Assembly (NCBI RefSeq): GCF_021556485.1
Contig: NZ_JAKGBW010000003.1
Span: 124,001 to 188,000, forward strand
Reading direction: 5' to 3'
DNA from: Oceanobacillus alkalisoli
GTDB taxonomy: Bacteria > Bacillota > Bacilli > Bacillales > Amphibacillaceae
DNA: 64,000 nucleotides
Shown: one piece after another, positions 1-9,369 of the stretch
Layout: every line of letters starts with the position of its first letter
Numbering within the stretch: the first letter of the stretch is position 1
Program-made: the position numbers and the translations under genes
Notes under the pieces: generated by a model
What the model was told of the DNA's origin: nothing
What the model saw: only the letters and a program-made list of their open reading frames with translations
Database searches by the model: none

Positions 1-425
1 TCGTCTTCTGACAGATCAAGCTGCTTGCCGATTTCTTTAGAGGTAGGTGTTCGTTGTAGTTGCTGCTCCAATTGTTCCGCTGTACGCTCAATTCTTTTCG
101 TCTTCTCTCTTAACGAACGAGGCAGCCAATCTTCCTTACGAAGTCCGTCCATGATTGCTCCCTTAATTCGGAAGGAGGCATAGGTGTCAAATTTGAGATT
201 TCGTTTCGATTCGAATTTCGTAACGGCATCATACAAGCCGAGGAGACCAAAACTTCTTATATCATCTTTACTCACATTGTTCGGCAAGTGACTGGAAATC
301 CGCTCCGAATGATAATCTACAAGATACATATAATATGCAATGATTTCATTTAAAACGTCATGATGCTGTTGCGTATTCCACTGCTTCCAAAGCTGTTGTT
401 CTTCCGATGACATTCCTGAATTCAT
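1..425 (-). CDS. sigD: Flagellar/motility sigma factor SigD (FliA/WhiG family), C-terminal part beyond the window
   Basis: Sigma-28 factor that directs RNA polymerase to late flagellar, chemotaxis and autolysin genes. Only about the first 141 residues lie in the window; the gene runs off the left edge. The region 2 signature GAIMDGLRKEDWLPRSLR, typical of FliA/SigD, is clearly readable, followed by the start of region 3 (TPTSKEIGKQL). The ATG at 425 follows AGAAGGAGGGAG. It is the last gene of the fla/che operon seen here, after cheD, which matches B. subtilis. Family assignment is secure; the missing end cannot be judged. Confidence 0.95.
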   Translation of the reverse strand, partial: MNSGMSSEEQQLWKQWNTQQHHDVLNEIIAYYMYLVDYHSERISSHLPNNVSKDDIRSFGLLGLYDAVTKFESKRNLKFDTYASFRIKGAIMDGLRKEDWLPRSLREKTKRIERTAEQLEQQLQRTPTSKEIGKQLDLSED

Positions 426-468
426 GGTACTCCACTCCCTCCTTCTAAACATCCGTTCATGGTTCTCC

Positions 469-966
469 TTACATGACGATTTCTTCTCTATTCACTTTTC
501 TAATGTTTAATTCGCTTGTTGCAGGATTAAATTCAATCGTTCTTCCGATATTTCCTCCAACATCTTTAGCAATAACAGGGATTTTTAACTTTTCCAACTC
601 TGTTAGCGTTGCTTCGATATTCCGCGGACCAATCCGTAATAAATCGGATCCGGAATCGAACTTGAACATTTCTGCCCCACCGGCTATTTTGGCCTTTAGC
701 GCAGAATGTCTCGCCCCCATTTGCAATAACCTTTGGACTAAATATGGAATAGCAGTATCCGCATATTTATATGTATTGACCGTTTTTTGCCTCGTCACGG
801 TTGAATCAGGTAATAAAATATGTGCCAGCCCAGCAATTTGTTTCATTTCATCATAAATGACAATCCCTACACAAGAGCCAAGTCCCAATGTTCGAATCCT
901 ATCTGGTGTACGAACCGTATTCAGATCGGCAATCCCAACTCTGACAACTGTTCCTACTTTATTCAT
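469..966 (-). CDS. cheD: Chemoreceptor glutamine deamidase CheD
   Basis: Deamidates glutamines in methyl-accepting chemotaxis proteins and binds CheC in the Bacillus adaptation system. The 165 residues carry the CheD core LGLGSCVGI, with candidate catalytic Cys32, and GLAHILLPDS, with His49. The conserved KAKIAGGAEMF segment follows. The start overlaps the end of cheC by 8 bases, so the two are translationally coupled and probably made in proportion. Length is normal for the family. The role depends on a CheA kinase that this operon lacks. Confidence 0.96.
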   Translation of the reverse strand: MNKVGTVVRVGIADLNTVRTPDRIRTLGLGSCVGIVIYDEMKQIAGLAHILLPDSTVTRQKTVNTYKYADTAIPYLVQRLLQMGARHSALKAKIAGGAEMFKFDSGSDLLRIGPRNIEATLTELEKLKIPVIAKDVGGNIGRTIEFNPATSELNIRKVNREEIVM

Positions 967-1594
967 TTTCTTGTATTCCTAACGCGCTGAATATAATTTG
1001 TAAAGACCCAGGGTTTGGCAACAGGAAAAAATTTCCCTCCAATACATCGCTTGTTCCCTGACTATTTACTTTTGAATCAATAACAATCGCATAGTCCGAA
1101 GCTTGAGAGATATCGATTAGGCCATATGTCAGAACTGCTGCTGCCATATCAATTCCCAAATGGGGAACGGAGGGCTGTAAATGTAAATGCGTAAAATCGG
1201 ACAATGCCGAAATATAAGATCCGGTAACAATATTACCAACTTCCTCTAGTACTGAAAACTCCAGCGAATCTTTGCTTATATTCTCTTTGAATTCATATGT
1301 CGGGTTATTTGTCATCGTGCGGATCAGTAACTCAGCTTCTTCGACGGATAAAACAAAAAAGACGTTACTTGGTGCCTCACCATAGATGCGAAATAATATA
1401 GCGACAACTTTTTTCTCTGGTCCGCCAATCAATTCCATCATTTCATCAAAAGAAACAACATTAACAGAAGGGATGGCCATTTCGATTTTAAGGTTTAATA
1501 ATTGGGATAATGCTGTAACAGCATTTCCAGCTCCAATATTTCCCACCTCTCGTAATACATCGAATTGGAAAGAAGATAAACTTTTATATTTCAT
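959..1594 (-). CDS. cheC: CheY-P phosphatase CheC
   Basis: CheC dephosphorylates CheY-P and interacts with CheD in adaptation. The 211-residue protein shows both active-site helices typical of CheC: FDVLREVGNIGAGNA near residue 11 and SVLEEVGNIVTGSYISAL near residue 113, each with the E-x-x-N pair. The gene overlaps the cheW stop by 11 bases upstream and cheD downstream by 8. The related C-ring protein FliY is encoded earlier in the same operon, so two members of this phosphatase family are present. Confidence 0.95.
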   Translation of the reverse strand: MKYKSLSSFQFDVLREVGNIGAGNAVTALSQLLNLKIEMAIPSVNVVSFDEMMELIGGPEKKVVAILFRIYGEAPSNVFFVLSVEEAELLIRTMTNNPTYEFKENISKDSLEFSVLEEVGNIVTGSYISALSDFTHLHLQPSVPHLGIDMAAAVLTYGLIDISQASDYAIVIDSKVNSQGTSDVLEGNFFLLPNPGSLQIIFSALGIQENE

Positions 1595-2072
1595 AAGGCC
1601 TCTGTCCTTCTTCTTTCATCACTTGAACATGCTGCTCCGAAAGAAGAATTTTCTCGAGATCAAGCAAGATAAGCAATCTGTCTTCAACTTTGATCACACC
1701 GTCAATATAATTGGCCGCTACAGAGCCGACAACTTCCGGTTTCGGTTCCATTTTATCCATTTCCAGATCGATGACATCACTTGCTGTGTCAACAATTAAG
1801 CCGACTTCAAGTCCATTCTTATTCACAATAATGATACGATTCTCTTCCGACAGTTCCGTTTCAGGCATTCCGAAACGCAAGCGTAAATCAATAATCGGGA
1901 TAATGACACCTCGTAAGTTAATAACACCTTTTACGAATTCCTCAGCGCGAGGAATACGTGTAATTGGATGAATTCTTTCAATCGCACCGATGTATTCAAC
2001 TGGTAATGCATATTCCTCGTTGTGCAACTGAAAGACAATGACTTTTAAATGATTTCCTATAGAATGCTCCAT
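1584..2072 (-). CDS. cheW: Chemotaxis coupling protein CheW
   Basis: CheW is the SH3-like adaptor that links chemoreceptors to the kinase CheA. The 162 residues hold the family core VINLRGVIIPIIDLRLRFG and later NGLEVGLIVD. The ATG at 2072 follows GAAGGAGATGG at good spacing. In B. subtilis the gene upstream would be cheA; here it is cheB, only 45 bases away. The protein is a plain CheW of normal length with no kinase or receiver domain attached, so it does not replace CheA. Confidence 0.95.
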   Translation of the reverse strand: MEHSIGNHLKVIVFQLHNEEYALPVEYIGAIERIHPITRIPRAEEFVKGVINLRGVIIPIIDLRLRFGMPETELSEENRIIIVNKNGLEVGLIVDTASDVIDLEMDKMEPKPEVVGSVAANYIDGVIKVEDRLLILLDLEKILLSEQHVQVMKEEGQRPYEI

Positions 2073-2117
2073 GTTTCCATCTCCTTCTTTAACCCTGTTG
2101 CATACAGGTTTAAGGGT

Positions 2118-3173
2118 TTATGTTAATTTTCCGAGAAAATGTCCTATTTGATGTAATGGCAGTACCTGATCGACTAATCCCGTTTCATAAGCAGCTTTAG
2201 GCATTCCGTAAATGACGGTGCTTTCTATTGATTCAGCGATGACAAAAGCTCGCTTATCTACTTTTTTAATTTGACGGATACCGTCTGAACCATCACTTCC
2301 CATTCCAGTTAGGATAACTGCTGTTTTATTCACATTTTCAAGCATTGCAATCGAATGGAATAGGGAATCGACAGACGGACGATGATTATTCACTGGCGGG
2401 GATTTCGTAAGTTTTATCCTATATTCCGTCCCATGCTCTTCAACAACCATATGAAAGTCACCGGGAGCGATATAAATAGAGCGTGCTTGTAAACAATCGC
2501 CATCCATCGCTTCTTTCACATGAAGTTTTGTCAATTTATTTAAGCGTTCCGCAAGTGATTTTGTAAAATATGGCGGCATATGTTGTACAATCAGTATCGG
2601 TGTTTGAAAGTCTTCGGGTAAATCTGTGATGACCTGTTGCAGCGCTCTCGGACCGCCTGTAGATGTGCCTATTGCAATAAGGGAATTATCTTTAGCTGTT
2701 CGTCTTGTCGGCATGGAGGATTGAGGAAAGGTTCGGAATGCTTGTTCCTTAACCGGACGACGAGCTGAAATCATTGCATCCTTTGCAGCGATTACTTTAG
2801 AAATGATTTCTTTCTGGATCGTTTCGATGTTCAACGAAATCGCTCCAGAAGGTTTCATGATGAAGTCAACGGCTCCATTCTCTATCGCCTTCAACGTATG
2901 GTCCGTCCCTCTTCCTGATTTACTCGATAGCATAATGACAGGTAAAGGCATGGTAGTCATAATTTCCCTTAGTGCTGAGATTCCATCAAGAACTGGCATC
3001 GTAATATCCATTGTGACAACATCCGGCTGAAACCTTTTGATTTTTTCAATACCATCGCTTCCGTTTCTTGCTGTGCCAATTACTTTAATACGCTCATCAC
3101 TTTCTAATATGTCTGTGATCATCTTCCGCATAAAAGCAGAATCGTCTACAACAAGTACACGAACTTTTTCCAT
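2118..3173 (-). CDS. cheB: Protein-glutamate methylesterase CheB
   Basis: CheB removes methyl groups from receptor glutamates when its receiver domain is phosphorylated. Residues 1-125 are the receiver domain (Asp10/11, phosphoacceptor Asp56 in VTMDITMP). From about residue 163 comes the esterase domain with GTSTGGP (Ser171), VQHMPP (His198) and GMGSDGSDG (Asp294), a complete catalytic triad. The ATG at 3173 abuts the flhG stop. Its phosphate donor CheA is not encoded next to it, which is unusual for this operon. Confidence 0.96.
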   Translation of the reverse strand: MEKVRVLVVDDSAFMRKMITDILESDERIKVIGTARNGSDGIEKIKRFQPDVVTMDITMPVLDGISALREIMTTMPLPVIMLSSKSGRGTDHTLKAIENGAVDFIMKPSGAISLNIETIQKEIISKVIAAKDAMISARRPVKEQAFRTFPQSSMPTRRTAKDNSLIAIGTSTGGPRALQQVITDLPEDFQTPILIVQHMPPYFTKSLAERLNKLTKLHVKEAMDGDCLQARSIYIAPGDFHMVVEEHGTEYRIKLTKSPPVNNHRPSVDSLFHSIAMLENVNKTAVILTGMGSDGSDGIRQIKKVDKRAFVIAESIESTVIYGMPKAAYETGLVDQVLPLHQIGHFLGKLT

Positions 3174-4036
3174 TAAAGTTTACCTCTTAGCAGATTTTTT
3201 ATTTTTTTAAGAAAAGCCGGCTTATCTGTTAATGTAATATCTGTTTCATTGTGCAGGTAGCTTTCCGTAATTTGTTTAATTGATCGAGCGGCCGGGGCTT
3301 TTTCATTAAAGATAGAATATGGAATTTGCCGGATAACTGCTTGAACGACATGCTTATCTTCGGGTATGAGACCTAATGGATATACTTCAATTTGAAGAAA
3401 CTGTCTAATTACTTTCTGAAGTTGCTTGAGCGTAGTTGATTCGCCTTGTGATCTAGCCCGGTTTAAAATAAGATGGATTGGCATCGTTCCTCCATTACTC
3501 GTAATCTGCTTAATCATACTATAGGCATCCGTTATTGCAGTTGGTTCTCCTGTCGTAACTACCATACATTCGTCTGCAGCCAAAATAAAAAATAGACTCG
3601 TCTCTGTTATGCCGGCACCCATATCGAAAATAATATAATCATACATCTCTGTCAGCAGTTCAAACTGTTCATAAAAAAAATCCTTATCCGCCTGCTTCAT
3701 TTCTAAAAATCGACTAAGGCCAGTCCCGCCTGCAATATAAGCCAAGCCTTCTGGACCCTTTTCAATCGTTTCAATGATTGATAACTGTTCATTGAATAAG
3801 TCTACAATTGTATTTTTAGGCTGTAGACCGAGTAGGATGTTTATATTACCCATACCCACATCGAGATCAAAGAGAACCACCTTTTTATTGCGACGTATCA
3901 ACTCGAGTGAGAAGTTGAGTGAAATATTAGACTTGCCCACACCACCTTTACCACTAATGAAAGCAATCGTCCTCGCCCCACGCGTTGGATGTGGTGTCTT
4001 CATCTTCCTTCTTAGACTATTCGCTTGATCAGTCAT
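3173..4036 (-). CDS. flhG: MinD-like flagellar number/placement ATPase FlhG (YlxH)
   Basis: FlhG is a ParA/MinD-type ATPase that works with FlhF and the C-ring to place flagella. A deviant Walker A motif, SGKGGVGKSN, lies near the N-terminus, followed by VVLFDLDVGMGN and YIIFDMGAG. I chose the ATG at 4036 (MTDQANSL), with GGGGAAAG just upstream, over an in-frame TTG at 4051. The ATG overlaps the flhF stop by 8 bases, in keeping with coupled translation. About 287 residues, normal for the family. Confidence 0.94.
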   Translation of the reverse strand: MTDQANSLRRKMKTPHPTRGARTIAFISGKGGVGKSNISLNFSLELIRRNKKVVLFDLDVGMGNINILLGLQPKNTIVDLFNEQLSIIETIEKGPEGLAYIAGGTGLSRFLEMKQADKDFFYEQFELLTEMYDYIIFDMGAGITETSLFFILAADECMVVTTGEPTAITDAYSMIKQITSNGGTMPIHLILNRARSQGESTTLKQLQKVIRQFLQIEVYPLGLIPEDKHVVQAVIRQIPYSIFNEKAPAARSIKQITESYLHNETDITLTDKPAFLKKIKNLLRGKL

Positions 4037-5153
4037 CGGCTTTCCCCACAATCAGATCACTAATGAAAGTGGCATCAGGTTTTATTAAATCATCCGGAAC
4101 ATCCTGTCCGTTTGTTAAATAGGCGATCCCAATCCGATTATTTAAAGCAATAGATAGAATTGTCCCATATTGTGTTGTTTCGTCTATTTTCGTAAAAATC
4201 ACTTCAGTAAGTGGTATGTCATGAAATTGGTCAAATACTTCCTGTACATCCTTTGATTTAGCAGTAAGCGCCAATACAAGATAAGTTGCAATGGGCGGTA
4301 CATCGTCCATCATTTCTTTGAGTTGGTTAACATACGTTTTAGTACGGAAATTCCTTCCTGCTGTATCGACAAGAATAACGTCGTAATCGGTAAACCTTTC
4401 AATTGCCTGTTTATAATCTTCGACATGGTAAGCGACTTCCAGTGGTATATTTAGAATTCGAGCATAGGTTTTTAATTGTTCTACCGCAGCAATCCGATAT
4501 GTATCTGTTGTAATGAATGCAACCTTCTTTTTCTCTTGAAGAATAAGCCCGGCCGCAATTTTAGCAATCGTTGTTGTCTTACCGACTCCAGTAGGACCGA
4601 CAAATTGAACGATTTGCCGTTCACCCGTAATACCGCGGGAGGGCAATGTATTCAGCTCACTATGAATCACTCGTTTCATTGCCATTAAGATATCCGCTTC
4701 CGTTACTTCATTTTCTCCATCATCCAGCAGAGCGATTGTTTCTCGAATGATTTCTTCGGCGAGCCGATTCTCCACTTCTTGGTCAAGAAGCTGCTGAAGA
4801 GCAAGCTGATAAACTGCCGGAAGATCGTCAGCATTTTTTGACGCTTCCAGTTCCATCAACTTCTTTAAACTTTGAATTTCTTTAAGTATTGGATCTGTTG
4901 TTTGCTGACGAGCTTGAGGTTTATTCGTTTGTTTCGATGTAAATTCCTGATTGACCGCAAGCTTTGTATCACGTTCAAGTGGCTCTGGATCATGCGCTGC
5001 GATGACTTCAATTTTCTTCTTTTGAAAAAGACCAAGGAAACCTCTTTGTTTAATTTCTTTCGATCGAAGAATAACTGCTTCCGGGCCGAACTCTTTCCTC
5101 ACTTCATGCATTGCCTCTGGCATTGTATTGGCTATATATTTTTTAATCTTCAC
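4029..5153 (-). CDS. flhF: SRP-type GTPase FlhF, flagellar biogenesis
   Basis: FlhF is the third SRP GTPase, beside Ffh and FtsY (both also in this window), and sets the position of flagellar assembly at the membrane. The 374 residues comprise a variable basic N-terminal domain (about 1-170) and a C-terminal NG domain with [31 protein letters not shown] and TKIDET. It overlaps the flhA stop by 4 bases and flhG by 8, giving the conserved flhA-flhF-flhG block. Confidence 0.95.
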   Translation of the reverse strand: MKIKKYIANTMPEAMHEVRKEFGPEAVILRSKEIKQRGFLGLFQKKKIEVIAAHDPEPLERDTKLAVNQEFTSKQTNKPQARQQTTDPILKEIQSLKKLMELEASKNADDLPAVYQLALQQLLDQEVENRLAEEIIRETIALLDDGENEVTEADILMAMKRVIHSELNTLPSRGITGERQIVQFVGPTGVGKTTTIAKIAAGLILQEKKKVAFITTDTYRIAAVEQLKTYARILNIPLEVAYHVEDYKQAIERFTDYDVILVDTAGRNFRTKTYVNQLKEMMDDVPPIATYLVLALTAKSKDVQEVFDQFHDIPLTEVIFTKIDETTQYGTILSIALNNRIGIAYLTNGQDVPDDLIKPDATFISDLIVGKADD

Positions 5154-7183
5154 GCAATATTCACCACCCCTACACTTTGTACTTGAACATCCGGCTCTAA
5201 TTCGTTATAGGAAAGGACAACAACCTGCGGCAAGAAGCGATCAAGCAGTTGCTTTAAATACATTCTAATTGCAGGTGAGCATAAAACAATCGCAGTATCT
5301 TCTTGAAGCGTTAACTTCTCCACTTCCTGATGAATCGTTGTAATCACTTCTTGTTGTTTATCTGGGTCAAGTGATAAATAATTCCCATGTTCAGTATGCT
5401 GAATACTTTCTGCCAGCAGCTTCTCCACTTTCCCTGATACGGTAAGGACAGTAAGACTGCGGTCGGGATTCGTATACTGTGTTGTTAATTGAGGTGATAA
5501 TGATTGTCTAACATATTCTGCCAGTAATTCTGTGTCATTCGTCATCTTAGAAAAGTCAGCCAGTGTTTCAAAAATCACCGGTAAATTACGAATGGATACA
5601 TTTTCTCGCAGCAGTTTTGCCAATACTTTTTGAATATCTCCAATTGCAAGTGGCTCAGGACTAACTTCTTCGACAAGCAGGGGATTCGATTCCTTCAAGT
5701 GGTCGATAAGCTGTTTCGTTTCCTCTCTGCCAAGTAAGATATGTGCATGCTGTTTAATTACTTCTGTAATATGAGTAGAAACGACAGATGGCGGGTCAAC
5801 GACTGTATAACCAGAAAGTTCCGCTTCATCTTTATATTCTTCAGTAATCCATTTCGCAGGTAAACCAAAGGCTGGTTCCAATGTATCAATTCCTTCAATT
5901 CCGTCATCATCCATATCCGGTGCCATTGCTAAGTAATGATCGAGCATCAATTCACCTTTTGCCACTTCATTACCTTTGATCTTCAAGCGATATTCATTCG
6001 GATTCAGCTGAATATTGTCTCTGATTCGTACAACCGGGATAACCATCCCAAGTTCAATTGCCAATTGCCGTCGAATCATAATTACTCTTTCCAGTAAATC
6101 CCCACCTTGATTCGCATCGGCAAGTGGGATCAGCGCATACCCGAACTCGAATTCAATCGGATCAAGATTAATTAAATTTACAACATTTTCCGGTGTATGC
6201 AATTTCGCACTCTCTGCTTCATCCAATTCTTCTTCATCCGGTTCATCCGGTATGTCGGGTCTTCGGTCCATCATATAGCCGGTGAAAAATAATAGACCTG
6301 CAAGGCCTGTCGTCAGGAAAAAATTGATAGGTGTTAAACCAAGCAGAAATACCGTTCCTGCGGCCACGTATAAAAGTTTAGGATATTGGGTGATTTGTTT
6401 TACAACATCTGTACTCAGATTCTCCCCATCACTTGCTCGAGTAACGACAATTCCAGTTGCCGTCGACATTAGAAGTGCTGGAATCTGAGTAACTAATCCA
6501 TCACCTACTGTTAGACTAGTAAACAATCCAACCGATTCATTTAAGGATAATCCCATCTGAAGCATACCGATAATAATCCCAACTACGATATTGATAATAA
6601 CAATGATGATCCCAGCAATCGCATCACCTTTTACAAATTTACTGGCACCGTCCATTGAACCGTGAAAATCTGCTTCCTTTTCGATTTTCTTTCGGCGTTC
6701 TTTTGATTCTTGTTCTGTAATTAGTCCTGCATTCAGGTCTGCATCGACACTCATTTGCTTACCTGGCATGGAATCCAGCGAGAATCTAGCTGCTACTTCT
6801 GCTACCCGTTCCGAACCCTTTGTAATGACTAAGAAGTTAATAATTACGAGAATAATAAAGACGACAAATCCAACAAGCGGGTTACCCCCAATAACGAACG
6901 ATCCGAATGTTTCAACGACACCGCCCGCATCACCTTCAGAAAGGATTGCTCTTGTTGTCGAGACGTTTAAACCTAACCTAAATAATGTAACCAATAGAAG
7001 AAGGGTCGGGAAAACAGAGAACTGAAGTACTTCCGTTGTGTTCATCGCGACAAGAATTACGATTAAGGATATTATAATATTAACAAGAATAAGTACGCTT
7101 AAAATGCCACCCGGAAGCGGAATGACGAGCATCATAATAATTAATATAACTCCAATTAGTACAGATAAATCTCTTACCTTCAT
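5150..7183 (-). CDS. flhA: Flagellar export gate protein FlhA
   Basis: FlhA forms the nonameric ring of the flagellar type III export gate. The 677-residue protein has an N-terminal half with about eight hydrophobic membrane segments, the conserved cytoplasmic loop MPGKQMSVDADLNAGLI, and a large C-terminal cytoplasmic domain from about residue 330 that docks substrates and chaperones. The ATG at 7183 follows GAGGAGAG. Length and domain order are as usual for the family. It sits in the flhB-flhA-flhF-flhG block. Confidence 0.97.
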   Translation of the reverse strand: MKVRDLSVLIGVILIIMMLVIPLPGGILSVLILVNIIISLIVILVAMNTTEVLQFSVFPTLLLLVTLFRLGLNVSTTRAILSEGDAGGVVETFGSFVIGGNPLVGFVVFIILVIINFLVITKGSERVAEVAARFSLDSMPGKQMSVDADLNAGLITEQESKERRKKIEKEADFHGSMDGASKFVKGDAIAGIIIVIINIVVGIIIGMLQMGLSLNESVGLFTSLTVGDGLVTQIPALLMSTATGIVVTRASDGENLSTDVVKQITQYPKLLYVAAGTVFLLGLTPINFFLTTGLAGLLFFTGYMMDRRPDIPDEPDEEELDEAESAKLHTPENVVNLINLDPIEFEFGYALIPLADANQGGDLLERVIMIRRQLAIELGMVIPVVRIRDNIQLNPNEYRLKIKGNEVAKGELMLDHYLAMAPDMDDDGIEGIDTLEPAFGLPAKWITEEYKDEAELSGYTVVDPPSVVSTHITEVIKQHAHILLGREETKQLIDHLKESNPLLVEEVSPEPLAIGDIQKVLAKLLRENVSIRNLPVIFETLADFSKMTNDTELLAEYVRQSLSPQLTTQYTNPDRSLTVLTVSGKVEKLLAESIQHTEHGNYLSLDPDKQQEVITTIHQEVEKLTLQEDTAIVLCSPAIRMYLKQLLDRFLPQVVVLSYNELEPDVQVQSVGVVNIA

Positions 7184-7196
7184 TCAGTGTCTCTCC

Positions 7197-8285
7197 TCAA
7201 GATCTCGCTTTATTATCCATTTGATACACATAGGCTAATATTTCCGCCACTGCCTGATAGAAATCTTCCGGTATTGCTTCCCCAATTTCAACGATGCTAT
7301 AAAGCGACCTGGCTAGGGGCTTGTCTTCTACAGTTGCTATATCATGTTGCGTGGCAATTTCTCTAATCCTTCGTGCGGTATGGTCCACACCTTTAGCAAC
7401 CACATAAGGTGCACTCGCCTTATCTTCATCATATTTTAAAGCAATTGCGAAATGGGTAGGGTTAGTGATCACAACATCTGCTTCCGGCACCTCTGCCATC
7501 ATCCGTCTTGCGGCCATCATCCGCTGCTTTTCTTTAATTTTCGATTTGATCAGCGGGTCACCTTCCATATTTTTATACTCATCTTTGATATCCTGCTTCG
7601 ACATCCGCATGTTCTTTTCAAAATCAAATCTTTGATAAAAATAATCGAGAATCGCTAAGAAAAGAAGTGCTGCCGTTGCTGAGAACCCCATTATAATTGC
7701 AACCCTTCCAAATAACGCAAGTGCACTCTCTGCATTTGTAAACAGAAGCATCAGCACTTCGTCTTTATATATCCAAATCACCGTGAAGGTAATTGCACCA
7801 ATAAAGGTGATTTTTAAAAAGGATTTTAAAAGCTCGACTAATGCTCGAATGGAAAAGATTCGTTTCGCTCCTTGAATCGGGTCAATTCGCTTCAAATCAA
7901 ACTTTAACGGTTCCGTTGAAAACAATAAACCTCTTGTTTGGATGAGGTTGGAAGCAAATCCTGCAATCACGGCAATCAACATAATTGGTGCAAGCATTTT
8001 TGCCGCTTCAAGTGCTGCCCCGTTCAGTACCGCGGCCACAGATTCTACCGTCACATCCCAATGGATGAAGTTTGTAAATGCCTGAATAAAGAACAGCAAC
8101 ATTGTTTCAAGAATAAATCCACCAAAAATGAACAAAGCAAGAAAGCAAAGAGCAAGTAATATAGCGGTATTAATATCTTGACTTTTTGCAACCCGCCCTT
8201 TTCTTCGTTCATCCTGGCGCTTTTTCGGGGTTGCTTTTTCGGTTTTTTCACCAGCAAAAAACTGCAAATCCATTATTAATCGCAT
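7197..8285 (-). CDS. flhB: Flagellar export specificity-switch protein FlhB
   Basis: FlhB is the export gate subunit that self-cleaves and switches export from hook to filament substrates. The N-terminus DLQFFAGEKTEKATPKKR leads into four membrane segments and a cytoplasmic domain with the autocleavage motif NPTH (in VVITNPTHFAI). I chose the ATG at 8285, preceded by GGAGGTG and one base from the fliR stop; an upstream in-frame start at 8342 would lie inside fliR. That gives 362 residues. A second FlhB-like C-terminal domain is encoded at 35121-35396. Confidence 0.96.
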   Translation of the reverse strand: MRLIMDLQFFAGEKTEKATPKKRQDERRKGRVAKSQDINTAILLALCFLALFIFGGFILETMLLFFIQAFTNFIHWDVTVESVAAVLNGAALEAAKMLAPIMLIAVIAGFASNLIQTRGLLFSTEPLKFDLKRIDPIQGAKRIFSIRALVELLKSFLKITFIGAITFTVIWIYKDEVLMLLFTNAESALALFGRVAIIMGFSATAALLFLAILDYFYQRFDFEKNMRMSKQDIKDEYKNMEGDPLIKSKIKEKQRMMAARRMMAEVPEADVVITNPTHFAIALKYDEDKASAPYVVAKGVDHTARRIREIATQHDIATVEDKPLARSLYSIVEIGEAIPEDFYQAVAEILAYVYQMDNKARS

Positions 8286-8286
8286 G

Positions 8287-9066
8287 CTAAGCACCTCCGA
8301 AAATCCCCAATAATTGCCGCATCGTTTGAAGCATGGTACCAAACAAATTCTCTACTGCAGTCATAAAGAGGGAAAGGAAAATTAAGATTGCCATAAAACT
8401 AACGAAAATCTTAAGCGGCAAACCAACAACAAATACATTCAATTGCGGGACAGTACGTGCAATAATCCCAAGTGCAATATCGACAAGAAATAACGTACCG
8501 ACAATGGGAATTGCCATTTGAAACGCAATAATAAACATGTAGTTAAATGTTTGAATGACGAATTCTGCAATCGATCCATCCTGAAATGGAATAAAGGCTT
8601 CGATCGGCATGAATTGATAACTTGTAAAGATTCCATCTATAATCAAATGATGCCCATCCACTGCAAGTAGAAACAAAAGAGCAATCATATAAAAGAATTG
8701 TCCGGTTAATGGACTTTGTGCCCCGGTTTGCGGATCGACGACATTGGCGATTGCAAAGCCCATCTGGAAATCAACAAACCCTCCAGCAACTTGCAATGCA
8801 GAAACAATGATGAATGCAATCAGCCCGATCAGTAATCCTACAAGCGCCTCTTTCATAATGAGAAAAATATATGTATGGTCCAGCACAAAAATGGATGAAT
8901 CAATTGTCTGGAAAAGTATTAATGCTAAAAAGAAACTGAATCCGAGGCGGAAAGGCATCGGAATCGTCCGATAAGAAAATAATGGGATTACGATAAAAAA
9001 TGATAGCAAACGAACAAAAACAAGTAATAAGATTGGCAGTTGGTTTAAATCAATTAATTCGAGCAT
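8287..9066 (-). CDS. fliR: Flagellar export gate protein FliR
   Basis: FliR is one of the three proteins (FliP, FliQ, FliR) forming the helical export gate core inside the basal body. The 259 residues are very hydrophobic with about six membrane segments and include the family-like stretch MGFAIANVVDPQTGAQSPL. It lies between fliQ (3-base gap) and flhB (1-base gap), the invariant order in Bacillus. No anomalies seen. Confidence 0.95.
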   Translation of the reverse strand: MLELIDLNQLPILLLVFVRLLSFFIVIPLFSYRTIPMPFRLGFSFFLALILFQTIDSSIFVLDHTYIFLIMKEALVGLLIGLIAFIIVSALQVAGGFVDFQMGFAIANVVDPQTGAQSPLTGQFFYMIALLFLLAVDGHHLIIDGIFTSYQFMPIEAFIPFQDGSIAEFVIQTFNYMFIIAFQMAIPIVGTLFLVDIALGIIARTVPQLNVFVVGLPLKIFVSFMAILIFLSLFMTAVENLFGTMLQTMRQLLGIFGGA

Positions 9067-9069
9067 TGC

Positions 9070-9339
9070 TTACCCTACAAATATGTTCAAATTTTGAAAT
9101 ATATCGGCACCAAATTCCATCATCGTCTGCAACATCCATGGTCCGAAGAAAACGAGTCCGATTAAGACTGCAACAATCTTTGGAATAAAAGCTAATGTTT
9201 GTTCTTGAATTTGTGTCGTTGCCTGGAAAATACTTACTAATAAGCCGACTGCAAGAGCTAAAATGAGCAGTGGACCTGCTACAAGTAAAATCGTATAGAT
9301 ACCGCGCTCAGCAAGGGCCAAAACAAATTCGCTCGTCAT
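9070..9339 (-). CDS. fliQ: Flagellar export gate protein FliQ
   Basis: An 89-residue protein with two long hydrophobic helices separated by a short polar loop (FQATTQIQEQTLAFIPK), the standard FliQ form. It packs around the FliP-FliR core of the export gate. It sits between fliP and fliR, and the length matches the family. The ATG at 9339 has GGAAGGTG upstream. Confidence 0.95.
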   Translation of the reverse strand: MTSEFVLALAERGIYTILLVAGPLLILALAVGLLVSIFQATTQIQEQTLAFIPKIVAVLIGLVFFGPWMLQTMMEFGADIFQNLNIFVG

Positions 9340-9369
9340 TATAGAACACCTTCCTCCAGTAGATTCACG

